A DNA stretch of 64,000 nt from assembly GCA_014084085.1 (NCBI GenBank), contig NPFB01000014.1:186477-250476 (forward strand). The letters run 5' to 3'. The DNA comes from Hondaea fermentalgiana (taxonomy: Eukaryota; Sar; Bigyra; Thraustochytrida; Thraustochytriidae). The notes beneath the pieces are model-generated. The model saw nothing but the letters and a program-made list of their open reading frames with translations. It was not told the origin of the DNA and made no database searches. Shown here piece after piece: positions 55,265 to 64,000 of this stretch (its first letter is position 1; every line of letters begins with the position of its first letter). The position numbers were made by a program, and so were the translations under genes.

Positions 55265-55562
55265 CAGCCGCACAAGACCAATGAGTAGGCCTCTGGATCC
55301 TCAGCGAAGCCCGCGCGCGGCGCCTGGCTGTGCAAAGCTCGTGGTGGACTCTCCTCTCCGACTGTTTCAATCCAGCTTGCTCGTTCGTCCGCACGCAGGA
55401 CAGGGGTCCCTTAATTGACTTTTTAGGTGACCCTCTTTTGCCCACGACGAGTCGGTCTTTCAAGGTTCTTCACCCAACCTGGCCGCCACTATCCGGAATG
55501 CTCGGGAAGCCCGGGCGCATTTGCGCGTATACCGTGACAGCAGACCTGGCTGCAGCTGGCGT

Positions 55563-55563
<1 letters not shown>

Positions 55564-55607
<44 letters not shown>
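55564..55607 (+). repeat. (GCT)14 triplet repeat upstream of GDPD
   Basis: A pure 44-bp GCT/CTG run, 215 bp before the GDPD start codon, probably in promoter or 5' leader sequence. Confidence 0.95.
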
Positions 55608-55822
55608 GTGCTCTGTCATGGTGTTCCGCTAGCGGATTTGCCTGTGAATGGGACCCGGCGGGCCAAGAACGAGCAGGGCGCTGTTTCCACGCCGCAACTT
55701 ATCATCGCAACCTCGAGCTCGCAACCTTTGCGGTCAGGCAGGTCAAGTTGGAGCGATTCATTCCGGAATCGCCCGGGCGGGGACGACGGCGACGGAGACG
55801 CGGCCCGGCGGCGGCTGCGGCG

Positions 55823-56869
55823 ATGGCCGCGCTGCTGGTGACGGTGCCAGCGGCCGCGCTGCTGGTCTACGTCTGCTTGCTCGTGGCGGCTCGCATCGTC
55901 GCTGCGAAGAGGTCAAGAGCGGCCGCGGGCTCGCGCGCGCACGTGGACGCCGCCGAGGAACAGAGCGCACGAAGGAGAGCCTTTCGGCTCGGCAAGGTCT
56001 GCGGGCACCGCGGGGAGCGGGAGTCGGCGCCAGAAAACACGATTGCGGCTTTCCGGAATGCAGCACGACTTCTCGACGGAATCGAACTTGATGTCTGGCT
56101 CACCAAGGACGAGCGCGTCGTTGTCTTGCACGATGGCTCGCTCGACCGCATGTGTGGCGTGCAAGGCCACGTTCACGATTTCAACTACGCCGACCTTCCT
56201 CGTGTACTGCGCAGGCCCTCGGAAGGCTTTCCGCAGGGCCAAATTCACGCTGGCGCATTAGAGCACGAGCAGTCGGAGCCCATTCCACTTCTCGAGGAGG
56301 TTCTTGACCTGATTTCCGCACCTTCGTGTACCACCAAGATCATGATCGAGTTCAAGGGCTATTCTCCTGCGCTGGGCAAGCGCGTGCGCGCGCTTCTTGA
56401 GGATCGTGGCCTCATTGTCGCTGATCGCGTGACCTGGTTCTCGCTGACAAAACGCACGAACCAGCTCATCAAAGAGGTCGACCCGCGTATCCCTCGCGCT
56501 CCTAGCGTGGCGGACATTGTCATTTGCGTCTTTGCTTTTCACGTTGGTCTTCTCCCGCTTGTACCCATAGATTTTGACATTCTTGCGTTACCGTGTGGGT
56601 CGCCGGAGGGTCTACTCGATTTTTGTCATCGCATCCCCATCATCCGCTCATTGCCGGAGCGTTTTCAGCTGGCAGCCGTCACCTTTTTCCACAATCTCAA
56701 GATGAGCTCAGCCTTCTTCGATGCGTTCCGCGCCCAGGGTTTTCAACTTTGGCTCCTCGGTGTCAATGACGAAGCTTCCTTTAATTTGGCACGTCGTGTC
56801 GGTGCTGACACAGTCTTCACGGACCGACCGCAATGGTACACCAAAATGGCCGGCCTTTCGCCTGCATGA
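55823..56869 (+). CDS. Membrane-anchored glycerophosphodiester phosphodiesterase (GDPD family)
   Basis: This is 348 residues from ATG 55823, where an N-terminal membrane anchor begins (ALLVTVPAAALLVYVCLLVAARIV). The catalytic TIM-barrel motifs are complete: CGHRGERESAPENT with His62-Arg63 and Glu71-Asn72, then GIELDVW with metal ligands Glu88 and Asp90, then VVLHDGSLDR with the second catalytic His103. Later barrel strands include KIMIEFKGY, LAAVTFFHN and FQLWLLGVND, ending in the GADTVFTDRP strand typical of the family. The arrangement (one N-terminal TM, GDPD domain with no C2 or SPX) resembles GDPD1/GDPD3-type enzymes, which release alcohol from glycerophosphodiesters or act as lysophospholipase D. 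The substrate is not determinable. The upstream TTG-initiated extension encodes only Arg/Ala-rich leader. Confidence 0.92.
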   Translation: MAALLVTVPAAALLVYVCLLVAARIVAAKRSRAAAGSRAHVDAAEEQSARRRAFRLGKVCGHRGERESAPENTIAAFRNAARLLDGIELDVWLTKDERVVVLHDGSLDRMCGVQGHVHDFNYADLPRVLRRPSEGFPQGQIHAGALEHEQSEPIPLLEEVLDLISAPSCTTKIMIEFKGYSPALGKRVRALLEDRGLIVADRVTWFSLTKRTNQLIKEVDPRIPRAPSVADIVICVFAFHVGLLPLVPIDFDILALPCGSPEGLLDFCHRIPIIRSLPERFQLAAVTFFHNLKMSSAFFDAFRAQGFQLWLLGVNDEASFNLARRVGADTVFTDRPQWYTKMAGLSPA

Positions 56870-57681
56870 CTGAGTCTGTCTGCTAACTTATTCGTACATT
56901 TCTCCTGTCTCATGTGTACAGCAATTAACATCCATGCCTGAAACCCGGCTTGCTATGATGAGGCTGGACTTTCTCCGCATCGATCACATACGGTGTGAGT
57001 CCTTGTCTTCCTTTTGAAATAAAATCAATCACAGGACATAACGAGGCTCATGTACTCCATCTTTTGCGTTCACCCCCCCGGCATCCACTCCCTTGACCCC
57101 GCGGTCTGGCCAGAGCCAACCTCACCCCCATCGACGCGGCGCCGTCTCCTTTCCCCCCTCAGGCTCTCTCTCCTCCTTTTATTACCAGGCTCCCTCCCTC
57201 TGTCCGCATCTTGGGAGGACCCGCAGCCACTCGCCACCGCCTCACGTCGCTCTTGCTGCTGCTGCTGCTACTGCTCCTGCATCCCGCGCCGCGGCTGCTT
57301 GCTTGGCCCGCCGCGAGAGGCGCGCAAGGGTCGCAAGACGCACGTCGCGTGGAGTAACGCCGGGTGGATCCCGAGAGTCGTGGTCCCGAGAGCCGTGGCC
57401 ATCTTGATGTCATCACGCCGCGCTGCTTTGCAAACGGCGACAGCAGTGACGAGCTCGACCTGACCTCGCCGACGTCGCACTGCAACGAAAGCAGGCAAAG
57501 GCAAGGCAAGGCAAGGCAAGGCTCTAAACTGCAAACAACGCGTCTTGGTTACGGACAAGGCAGTCTCCGCGACACGAACTCCTTCTCTGGCGAGCGGGCA
57601 CCACCGTCGGGGCGTCGCTCGCGAGGGCGGGCTCGACCTGCCGTCAGAACTCGACGGAGGGGTGCCTGATCTGACGGGGAG
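56870..57681 (+). other. Intergenic region, GDPD 3' end to TLC gene 5' end
   Basis: This 812-bp spacer has an AATAAA string near 57018 about 150 bp after the GDPD stop, a CTG-rich patch at about 57254 and a GGCAA repeat. Overlapping frames lack protein character. The TLC promoter should lie here. Confidence 0.45.
57494..57522 (+). repeat. (GGCAA)n repeat
   Basis: Five to six GGCAA units about 160 bp upstream of the TLC-domain gene. Confidence 0.85.
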
Positions 57682-58512
57682 ATGGTGTTCATCTCGACAG
57701 ACGGCATGGACGCCGCTGAGGCGCTGCGCAGCAGCCCTCCGGCGACGTGGTGGATCGCCTTTGTGACGGGGCTCTGCACGGTCGTCGGCGTCACATGCAA
57801 GATGATTGACACGGACCGAGGCGAGACGCGGCTGAGAGCCTCGAATGCCTTTGCAGCAGGGTACTCGATGCTCATGTTCCTGCTCTCCTTCCAATGGCTC
57901 GTGCTAGACCTCGGCGGAGGCACGCTTCCCGGAGTGCGCGCTGCGCTCGTGAGCAGACCTTGGGTTGACCTCGTCGATGGCGCCTCCCAAGGCCAACAGA
58001 TCTGCGTTTACATGCTCGCCTACATGGCACAGGACATGGTTGTGCGTTGTCTCTTTTGGGAACTCGACCTGCGATACATCTTGCACCACCTCGCCTGCCT
58101 CGGAGGTCTTGGCCTCGTTCTTTTCGCTGGGTTGCACCCCGTGTATTGCGTGGCGCTCTCTGTGTCAGAATTTAGCACGCCCATCGTCTGCCTTTTTGAG
58201 ATCGCCCAGGCTGAGCTCGGTTCGATGAAAAAGTACATCATGCCCTGTGGCATCTTGCTCAACCTCTGTTTCCCTGTTCGCGTCGCCTGGTTTACCTGGG
58301 TATTCTACCTCGTTGCTTTTGAGTATCGCAAGCACTCTTTCTATCAACTGTCCATCGAGAACTGCGGTTTCTTGTGCACTGGGCTTTTGGTGCTCGTCAA
58401 CTGGTCGTGGTATTTTGATCTCCTTGTAGGATCCGTGCGGACGCTCCTTGAAGACAGCTCACCAGCCGAGGTGGATACCGCTCCGGACCCGAGCTTGAAA
58501 AAGGCCCAGTAG
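57682..58512 (+). CDS. TLC-domain multi-pass membrane protein (TLCD4/TMEM56-like)
   Basis: This 276-residue protein has about six or seven membrane segments. The core YMAQDMVVRCLFWELDLRYILHHLACL matches the TLC (TRAM-LAG1-CLN8) motif, with the paired His in the membrane helix that is conserved in the family, and is followed by EFSTPIVCLFEI. The protein lacks the full ceramide-synthase Lag1 motif and homeobox, so it belongs with the TLCD/TMEM56 type of unknown or lipid-handling function rather than with ceramide synthases. Localisation is probably ER or plasma membrane. ATG 57682 is the first in frame; Met9 is an alternative. It lies in tandem between GDPD and TMEM50, all plus strand but with large spacers, so no operon-like arrangement is implied. 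Confidence 0.83.
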   Translation: MVFISTDGMDAAEALRSSPPATWWIAFVTGLCTVVGVTCKMIDTDRGETRLRASNAFAAGYSMLMFLLSFQWLVLDLGGGTLPGVRAALVSRPWVDLVDGASQGQQICVYMLAYMAQDMVVRCLFWELDLRYILHHLACLGGLGLVLFAGLHPVYCVALSVSEFSTPIVCLFEIAQAELGSMKKYIMPCGILLNLCFPVRVAWFTWVFYLVAFEYRKHSFYQLSIENCGFLCTGLLVLVNWSWYFDLLVGSVRTLLEDSSPAEVDTAPDPSLKKAQ

Positions 58513-59078
58513 CTCACACGAGTAAATGACTCGCCCGATTCCCTCCCTGTCTCTCATCGAGCCCAAGCCATTGCCGGCTTTCGGTAACATGAGTGGGCTG
58601 AAACTCAGTATCGTCGCTCGCTTCGTGGCAAGCATGAAGCAGCGCTCTTCCCAGGTCTTTTCAAATGTAAAAGGCCCAGATGCGCCCCTGCCCTTAGGCT
58701 ATCTTGTTCCGGCTCATGTTGGTTGACTTTCTTTTGATGAACACATTTCTTTGCCTCCTTTGCTTTGCTTTTAATTCCTTCTCATTCAGGTTTTTACTTC
58801 TTCGTTGCCCGCAAAGGCAAGCTGTCTCTATCTGGCACATTTTGATTGAATTTCTTTCCTTCGATAATCTCTTTGCTTTGCTCTCACCGTCAGGCTGCTC
58901 TATTTGCTTGCTCTTGCTGAAGTTCTCCAGAGGTCTACCTATACCATGGCTATCAGGAAAAAAATAAAATAAAAAAAAATAACAGCGGTTCGCTCGATCG
59001 ACTCGGCAGCGGAGCTCGATCACCCAAAAATCTTTCTCATCACTTGACGTGCCGCGAATCGCGTGCGCGCTCGCAACC
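58513..59078 (+). other. Intergenic region, TLC 3' end to TMEM50 5' end
   Basis: This AT-rich 566-bp spacer has an A-rich run at about 58960-58980. No gene or RNA was recognised. Confidence 0.45.
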
Positions 59079-59841
59079 ATGGGCTGCAGAGAAGGTAAGT
59101 GTTCCTCGCAAGACTCGCGCTGCAGAGACTTGAGCTCGCCGTCAGCGCGTGCCGGCGGTGCGCTCCGTTCGTTGGAAATGGCAAGTCCTTGCGGCGGCAG
59201 ACCCGCCGGACTCCGTCCACGCACGACGCATTCTGCTTGGTCTTAGCGGCTGCTCGTTGTGTACGACAAAAAACCTCGCGTTCAATTTGCAGCACGAATG
59301 ACTCGGGAGACTGCACACACAAGACTTCATCCACTGACCCCTTTTGGTTGCGCGCGCGGAAACAGAGCTCGATTACATGGACGACCGCAAACGTCTGCGC
59401 ATCTTTGGCTGGGCCTCGGGGATTCTCTTTAGCCTCGGATGGTGGGTCTTCATCGATGCTGTCGCACAAAACGGCTACGAAGACGACCCACTTAATGTCA
59501 AAGCGCAGCTCTATCTTCTTGGCGTGGGCACAACGCTGAGCTTTATCATGCTCACCTGTATGGACTGGAGCGCACTTGCTGCTGACGAGTACAGCCACCA
59601 TGGAGGGCTCATGGTCCGCTATCAGACGCGCGCATTTCTCGGATTTGCCGTAGTGCTTGGCCTCTTTTGTATCATCACCTCTATCTATGTCTTGCACAAT
59701 GTCTACGTCAACAAGCACGGCATTGGCGGCAAGATCCCGGACTCAACTTACCCCGGTGTCGCCATTCTCTTCCAATGCCTCTTCATCTTTGGTGCAGCAT
59801 TTGTACTTAAACTCGGAAGGACCAATGACGACTACCTTTAA
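59079..59841 (+). CDS. TMEM50 / UPF0220 four-TM membrane protein (one intron, 16-nt first exon)
   Basis: Exon 1 (59079-59094) reads ATGGGCTGCAGAGAAG and joins exon 2 (59366-59841) in phase 1 to give 163 residues (MGCREELDYMDDRKR...), close to human TMEM50A (157). The body has four hydrophobic segments, starting IFGWASGILFSLGWWVFIDA, which aligns with the family's AGVLFFTGWWIIIDA, and ending in the signature YPGVAILFQCLFIFGAAFVLKLGRTNDDYL. The family is small, ubiquitous in eukaryotes and of uncertain function; yeast and animal members are in the ER/endosomal system. If the first exon is not used, translation could begin at ATG 59377 (MDDRKR) with little loss. It converges on the EML-like gene. 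Confidence 0.87.
59095..59365 (+). other. Spliceosomal intron of TMEM50
   Basis: This 271-bp GT..AG intron has donor GTAAGT after a 16-nt exon and acceptor AACAG. It is inferred from the donor, the reading-frame match and family length; an mRNA has not been seen. Confidence 0.68.
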
Positions 59842-60181
59842 TCGCTTGCTTTCAGACTGATTTGGTTGAAATGGCGAATCGATTGATTGACGAACGATTG
59901 CAATGAAAAACCAAGCAGAACAAGATTCGATTTATTCCTTCCCGCTTGAGCCCCATTCCCTGTCCTATAAAGTTTTCCTTTCCAACTCTTGTTTCTCTTT
60001 GTGAAGCAAGTGAGATAAGCAGTCCTCAAGTGACACTGTTATTTCGAAAGTTCAACATTTGCAAAAAAAAGCAAGGTCGATCAATCTGGTGTTCACTATT
60101 CGCCAAATCTTTAAAAATCGTGTTCTTCTTTCGTTTTACGATATTTGCAGGGCTTTCTTTTCACTCACGAGACGCGCTCAG
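59842..60181. other. Convergent 3' intergenic region
   Basis: This AT-rich 340-bp spacer lies between TMEM50 and the EML-like gene. Nothing was recognised. Confidence 0.45.
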
Positions 60182-63100
60182 TCACTCAATATCCTTCTTC
60201 TCCTCCTGATCTTGACCCGCCAGCTTCTCTGCAGAAAGCGCGCCAACGCCGGATGAATCGCTGCGCATAACACGCCACTGGCAAAGGATTCGATCGGGCC
60301 CACCCGCTGTGAAAACGTACTCGCACGTCTTGTTAAACTTAGTGTTCATCACCTGCGAGACATGCGCGCGGTAACGCAGCGCGTGCGAACCCTTGGTAAT
60401 GGCCGGATAGGAGAAAATGTTGAGAAAACCCAAGTCGTCCGTGGCAGCCACCAGCTTGGCCTCCGGCGATGCATCGCAAGCGTTGTACACCGTGGAGTCC
60501 GTTACTTCGGGCCAAATGCCCTGCACAGACCAGCACAATGAGCACGTGGTCGTCGCCCACTTGATGTCCTTGAGCATCGAGGGCGAGTTCACCACCGATC
60601 CATCTTCCACCTTGTGGAAGAGAAGATCATAACCCCCGCAGTTCGAGCGAATGTACTCCGAATCTTCAGAAAAGTCAATGTGAAGCACAAAAGAGTTGTG
60701 CCCTTCGCACTTGGCCCGAAGCTCGTAGTTCTTATTCACATCGTACATGTAAATCTTGTTGTCGTATGAGGCGACGGCAAGTGTCTCCCCATCGGGTGAG
60801 TACTTGGCGTCAGCGATCCACTCCTTGGAGTCTCGCGTCTCGTGCAACAGGTCCAAGGCTTCCGTGCCGCGAAGCACCATGACCACACCATCCTTCTTTT
60901 GCCTTCCGCGCCCCACCGTGCCACCGAGGCCAATGCCCAGCGTTGCTCCGTCTGGCGACCAGCACACGGCACGCGTCATGCACCCAACATTGCGCTCGCC
61001 AATCATGCGCCGCTTCGAGGCATCCCAAAGACGCACCGTCTGGTCGTCGCCAGCTGTCGCAAAGATGTTCGGGTCTTTGGGACTTGGAGCCAAGCCATGG
61101 AGCTCATCCATCGCATGACCCTGGGAGATGAGAACGGCCGACTGGTTCGCCGTGGTGAGCTCGTAAATTTCGCTTCCCTGCGTGCCAACGAGCACAGTTC
61201 CGCGGACGCTGTCCCAGCACACAGATCGAACAGGAGGACGATGTGGCGTCGGGAGCACCTCGCTCATATCAAAGGTCCGAATTGGCGAAAGCTTCGAGTC
61301 CCACAGCTTGACCACGCCATCCTTGCTTCCCGTCGCGAGGCCAAGGTTGCACGCATGAATGGCGTTCACGGTCCGGTCGTGGGCCTTGACAGACTTGATC
61401 ACTTCGCCATCCGACCACACATACAAGTGGCCAGTCACCGAGCCAGTGACAATCTTGGCTGAAGCTCCAACGCCCTCGAGTGTGGCCGCACACAAAAGTG
61501 GCTGCACCTTGCCCTTGCGGCCAAAGATACCTCGCCGAGGCGTCAGCACGCCGCCGTTGAGCTTCCAGAACGTCAGGTGATTCACGCCACCAGTTGCCAG
61601 TTCTGAAGCGCCATAGAAAAGCGCAAAGAGAATCTTTTGTTGGCCACCCATTGCCTTGGCTTGCAAGTTGGTGTCCGTCCACGTGCCTGAGTCAGATCGC
61701 CACACCATGATGGTGTGGTTTTCGTCCTCACCCACTGAAATGAGCCGCGAGCCATCGGCGCTGAAGCAGAGCTGCGAGGCTGCCGTCGAATGGAGCGCCG
61801 GCAGCTTCATCACGGCAGCACCCGTCATAGCGTTCCAAATGTGCACGCGCACTGCTGTTCCTGGCCGCCGACGATTGGTACAACTGCCCTCGCCCGTCGC
61901 CACAAACTTGCCGCTTGGGTGCATGGCCAGAGAAATCATTGGACGACCGTCGTGGCCCATGTAAAATGCCTGCTCGTGTCGCGCCTTGTCGTACACAATG
62001 CCCACCGCGGCCCCAAAGTACACGATCTGCCCAATGCAATTGTATCGCAGATTGTTACGCACGTCGTGCGAGCGGTGACCGTATACAAAGTCAAGCTCGA
62101 GCTCAACGCCCTTGGGTGCCTCGTCGCCATTCTCGGATGCCGAGGGCGCCCCCGTTGGCGGCACCACAGCGCTCAGCCACGGGCGTACAGTGACAAACTC
62201 GCTATCACCGCTGCCCTTGACACCCTCTGGGCCGGCGCCCTTGGCCTCAAAGACGAGGTCACTGTCGCGTCCAGATTCGCCAGCAGCGACGGCCACTTCT
62301 TCTTCACCAAGCTCGAGACGCCACTGCATGATACACCGATCTTGGCCACCAACGGTGATCGCGTACGCATCGTCGCAAGTGAAGCGGGCGTTCCGCGCAT
62401 CGCCAGCATGGCCACGATATGTCTTGTGGCCTGCGATGGCATCAATGCACGGGTATCGGTAGAGCTCCACGCGTCCGTACTCGTCTCCGGCGAGGACGAG
62501 CTGTCCAGAGCTGTTTCGATGAACAGCGTTGATCTCGATGCGGCTATTTGCAGGATGGACACCTTTCACGGGCCAGCCCAAAGGACATGTCCAAGAGGCC
62601 CATTGAACGTCCTTGAGCGTTGAGACTGCAGGAATGCCCGTCCCGGAATTGGCGTCGCAGTACTTGAGCTCGTAAGCGCCACAATTTGTCTGTACAAACT
62701 GGCCGTCCACGGAAAGGTCAAGGTGCGTGATGTAGCTGTTGTGGCCCTCGAAGACGCCCTTGACAGCGTAGCCACCACCAATGTCGTATAGATAGACCGA
62801 GTTGTCGTACGAGCCAACAGCGAGGGTTGCGCCATCAGGAGAATACTTGATGTCGGTGATCCATTGTTTCGAGTTTCGGCCCTCATGCACCATGACGAGA
62901 TCCTTTTCATTGAGAACGACAAATGATCCATCCTTCTTTTGCCTACCCTTTCCAACGCGCGCGCCGAGGCCAATGGCAATCTTGGACCCATCTGGAGAAT
63001 AAGTCACAGCCCGGGCCATGGTATCCAACTTGACAGACTTGAGCATCTTGTGCGTTGCCACGTCCCACACGCGGACCATCTGATCGTCGCCCACGGTGCA

Positions 63101-64000
63101 GTACTCTGGCTTGGTCGGATGCATCGCAAGGCCCCAGAGCTCGTGCTTGTAGTGCCCTTGAATCACTGGAACCCCATTGTTCAGGTCGGTGCCATCAGCG
63201 GCGCTGATCTCGACGATTTCGCAAGCACGATTAGCCACAACAATACGATTCTCCTCGGGACTCCAGCAAACGCTGCGAATACTGTGCAGACCCTGGCTCA
63301 CCTCAAATTGAGCCTTCATCTCGAGCCCTGGCGTCCACATGCGCACAAAACCATCCTTGCCACCGCTGACGAGGCCTTCTCCGCACGAGTAAACGCACAA
63401 AACCGCGCCCTCATGGCCTTTGACAGACTGATGCAGCGTGCGGCCCTCAAAGGCGTAGAGATGGCCGTCGGCAGTACTCACCACAGCTCGAGTGCCTGCC
63501 CAGGCGATGCTGTAAAACACCTGCAGTTTCCCTTTTTTGCCAAGGAGGCCTCGACGTGTCAACACGTTGCGCCCACGCAGTTCGTGAAACTTGACGTGAT
63601 TTACGCCGCACTGGACGAGACCGAGACCGTCGGGGCGGAAATCAATGTCGAGAACCTTGTCTTCGCCGCCACTGCAGTGCACAGACACGATTCCATTTTT
63701 CCAATCATAAACAGCGACGCTGTGCTCGTCGTCGAGCCCGGCAGAGACGAGGCTGTCTCCATCGCGCGAGAAGCGGAGCGCAATCACCCCACGTTTGTGG
63801 TAGCCAACCAGAGTCTGGACAGCCTCCATCGTCTCGGCGTCCCAGATGACAATCTTTGGCACTCGGCCCATCTGAGCCGTCGCAAGGAGCTTACCTTCTG
63901 GGTGGAGGCACAGAGAGACCACTTGGTCGCTGTGATCAGTAAAGAATCGTTGCACTCCGCCGCCCTGCTTGCTCAGAATCACGCCCAAGCTTGCAGCTGG
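60182..64000 (-). CDS. EMAP-like (EML5/EML6-type) tandem WD40 protein, 5' partial
   Basis: The frame is open through the right edge, giving about 1,272 visible residues ending in a TGA at 60182-60184; the N-terminus is off the window. Two tandem EMAP units are visible. Each has the TAPE-type double propeller, for example VVSLCLHPEGKLLATAQMG and IWDAETMEAVQTLVGYHKRGVIALRFS in the first and MISLAMHPSGKFVATGEG in the second. Between them a HELP motif reads LDFVYGHRSHDVRNN...IVYFGAAVGIVY. Repeated strings such as SPDGATLAVGSYDNSVYLYDI and SPDGETLAVASYDNKIYMYDV show the unit duplication. EML proteins bind microtubules; the multi-unit type suggests a cytoskeletal or axonemal role. The C-terminus (EEKKDIE) is acidic. 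It converges on TMEM50. Confidence 0.92.
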   Translation of the reverse strand, partial: PAASLGVILSKQGGGVQRFFTDHSDQVVSLCLHPEGKLLATAQMGRVPKIVIWDAETMEAVQTLVGYHKRGVIALRFSRDGDSLVSAGLDDEHSVAVYDWKNGIVSVHCSGGEDKVLDIDFRPDGLGLVQCGVNHVKFHELRGRNVLTRRGLLGKKGKLQVFYSIAWAGTRAVVSTADGHLYAFEGRTLHQSVKGHEGAVLCVYSCGEGLVSGGKDGFVRMWTPGLEMKAQFEVSQGLHSIRSVCWSPEENRIVVANRACEIVEISAADGTDLNNGVPVIQGHYKHELWGLAMHPTKPEYCTVGDDQMVRVWDVATHKMLKSVKLDTMARAVTYSPDGSKIAIGLGARVGKGRQKKDGSFVVLNEKDLVMVHEGRNSKQWITDIKYSPDGATLAVGSYDNSVYLYDIGGGYAVKGVFEGHNSYITHLDLSVDGQFVQTNCGAYELKYCDANSGTGIPAVSTLKDVQWASWTCPLGWPVKGVHPANSRIEINAVHRNSSGQLVLAGDEYGRVELYRYPCIDAIAGHKTYRGHAGDARNARFTCDDAYAITVGGQDRCIMQWRLELGEEEVAVAAGESGRDSDLVFEAKGAGPEGVKGSGDSEFVTVRPWLSAVVPPTGAPSASENGDEAPKGVELELDFVYGHRSHDVRNNLRYNCIGQIVYFGAAVGIVYDKARHEQAFYMGHDGRPMISLAMHPSGKFVATGEGSCTNRRRPGTAVRVHIWNAMTGAAVMKLPALHSTAASQLCFSADGSRLISVGEDENHTIMVWRSDSGTWTDTNLQAKAMGGQQKILFALFYGASELATGGVNHLTFWKLNGGVLTPRRGIFGRKGKVQPLLCAATLEGVGASAKIVTGSVTGHLYVWSDGEVIKSVKAHDRTVNAIHACNLGLATGSKDGVVKLWDSKLSPIRTFDMSEVLPTPHRPPVRSVCWDSVRGTVLVGTQGSEIYELTTANQSAVLISQGHAMDELHGLAPSPKDPNIFATAGDDQTVRLWDASKRRMIGERNVGCMTRAVCWSPDGATLGIGLGGTVGRGRQKKDGVVMVLRGTEALDLLHETRDSKEWIADAKYSPDGETLAVASYDNKIYMYDVNKNYELRAKCEGHNSFVLHIDFSEDSEYIRSNCGGYDLLFHKVEDGSVVNSPSMLKDIKWATTTCSLCWSVQGIWPEVTDSTVYNACDASPEAKLVAATDDLGFLNIFSYPAITKGSHALRYRAHVSQVMNTKFNKTCEYVFTAGGPDRILCQWRVMRSDSSGVGALSAEKLAGQDQEEKKDIE

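Larger units (their letters stand above)
55026..55822. promoter_or_regulatory. Divergent promoter region, MORN (-) and GDPD (+)
   Basis: This spacer between two start codons contains a GA dinucleotide run, a (GCT)14 triplet repeat and GC-rich sequence. The GDPD frame is open upstream to TTG 55748, but that leader is Arg/Ala-only. No gene was recognised. Confidence 0.45.

Overview
The window is a gene-dense stretch of nuclear DNA from a eukaryotic microbe. It has long, mostly intronless reading frames, short GT..AG introns (three are visible), short intergenic gaps and many trinucleotide repeats encoding poly-Asp, poly-Gln and poly-Ser. The gene set is protist-like: ABCA transporter, UBR4/BIG, PKD2-like channel, EMAP-like WD40 protein, MORN protein, importin alpha, GATOR1 NPRL3 and a ferredoxin-like mitochondrial protein. 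Together these suggest a flagellate-stage protist. A thraustochytrid or other labyrinthulid stramenopile fits the architecture best, but that assignment is inference from architecture and not proven. No prokaryotic operon, CRISPR array, phage or recognisable transposon was seen.

Layout, left to right. Importin alpha (+, cut by the left edge) converges on a prenylcysteine-oxidase-like flavoprotein (-). A secreted SET-fold protein (-) is divergent from an aldehyde dehydrogenase with one intron (+). A secreted metzincin protease (+) converges on a full-length ABCA transporter (-). Next comes a mitochondrial adrenodoxin-like protein with no cysteine at all (-), a 100-N assembly gap flanked by two copies of a palindromic hairpin, and then one 20.8-kb uninterrupted frame for a UBR4/BIG-type E3 ligase (-) that fills a third of the window.

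The right-hand 25 kb holds: a small one-TM protein of unknown function (+), an ankyrin/LRR protein (-), a PKD2-like cation channel with an N-terminal coiled coil and probable ubiquitin-like domain (+), a CAMK-like non-RD kinase (-), a GC-rich 1.8-kb gap, a putative nuclear orphan protein with one intron (+), NPRL3 (-), a MORN protein (-), a glycerophosphodiester phosphodiesterase (+), a TLC-domain membrane protein (+), TMEM50 with a 16-nt first exon (+), and an EML-like WD40 protein (-, cut by the right edge).

The genes do not form a pathway cluster; neighbours are mostly unrelated housekeeping genes in alternating orientation. Start codons were moved to the first plausible ATG wherever the longest open frame began at TTG or GTG. 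The most unusual items are the cysteine-free ferredoxin-fold protein, the secreted SET protein that lacks its Asn-His motif, the channel architecture, the orphan nuclear protein, the palindromes beside the gap and a TAGGCCTA palindrome found just after three stop codons.
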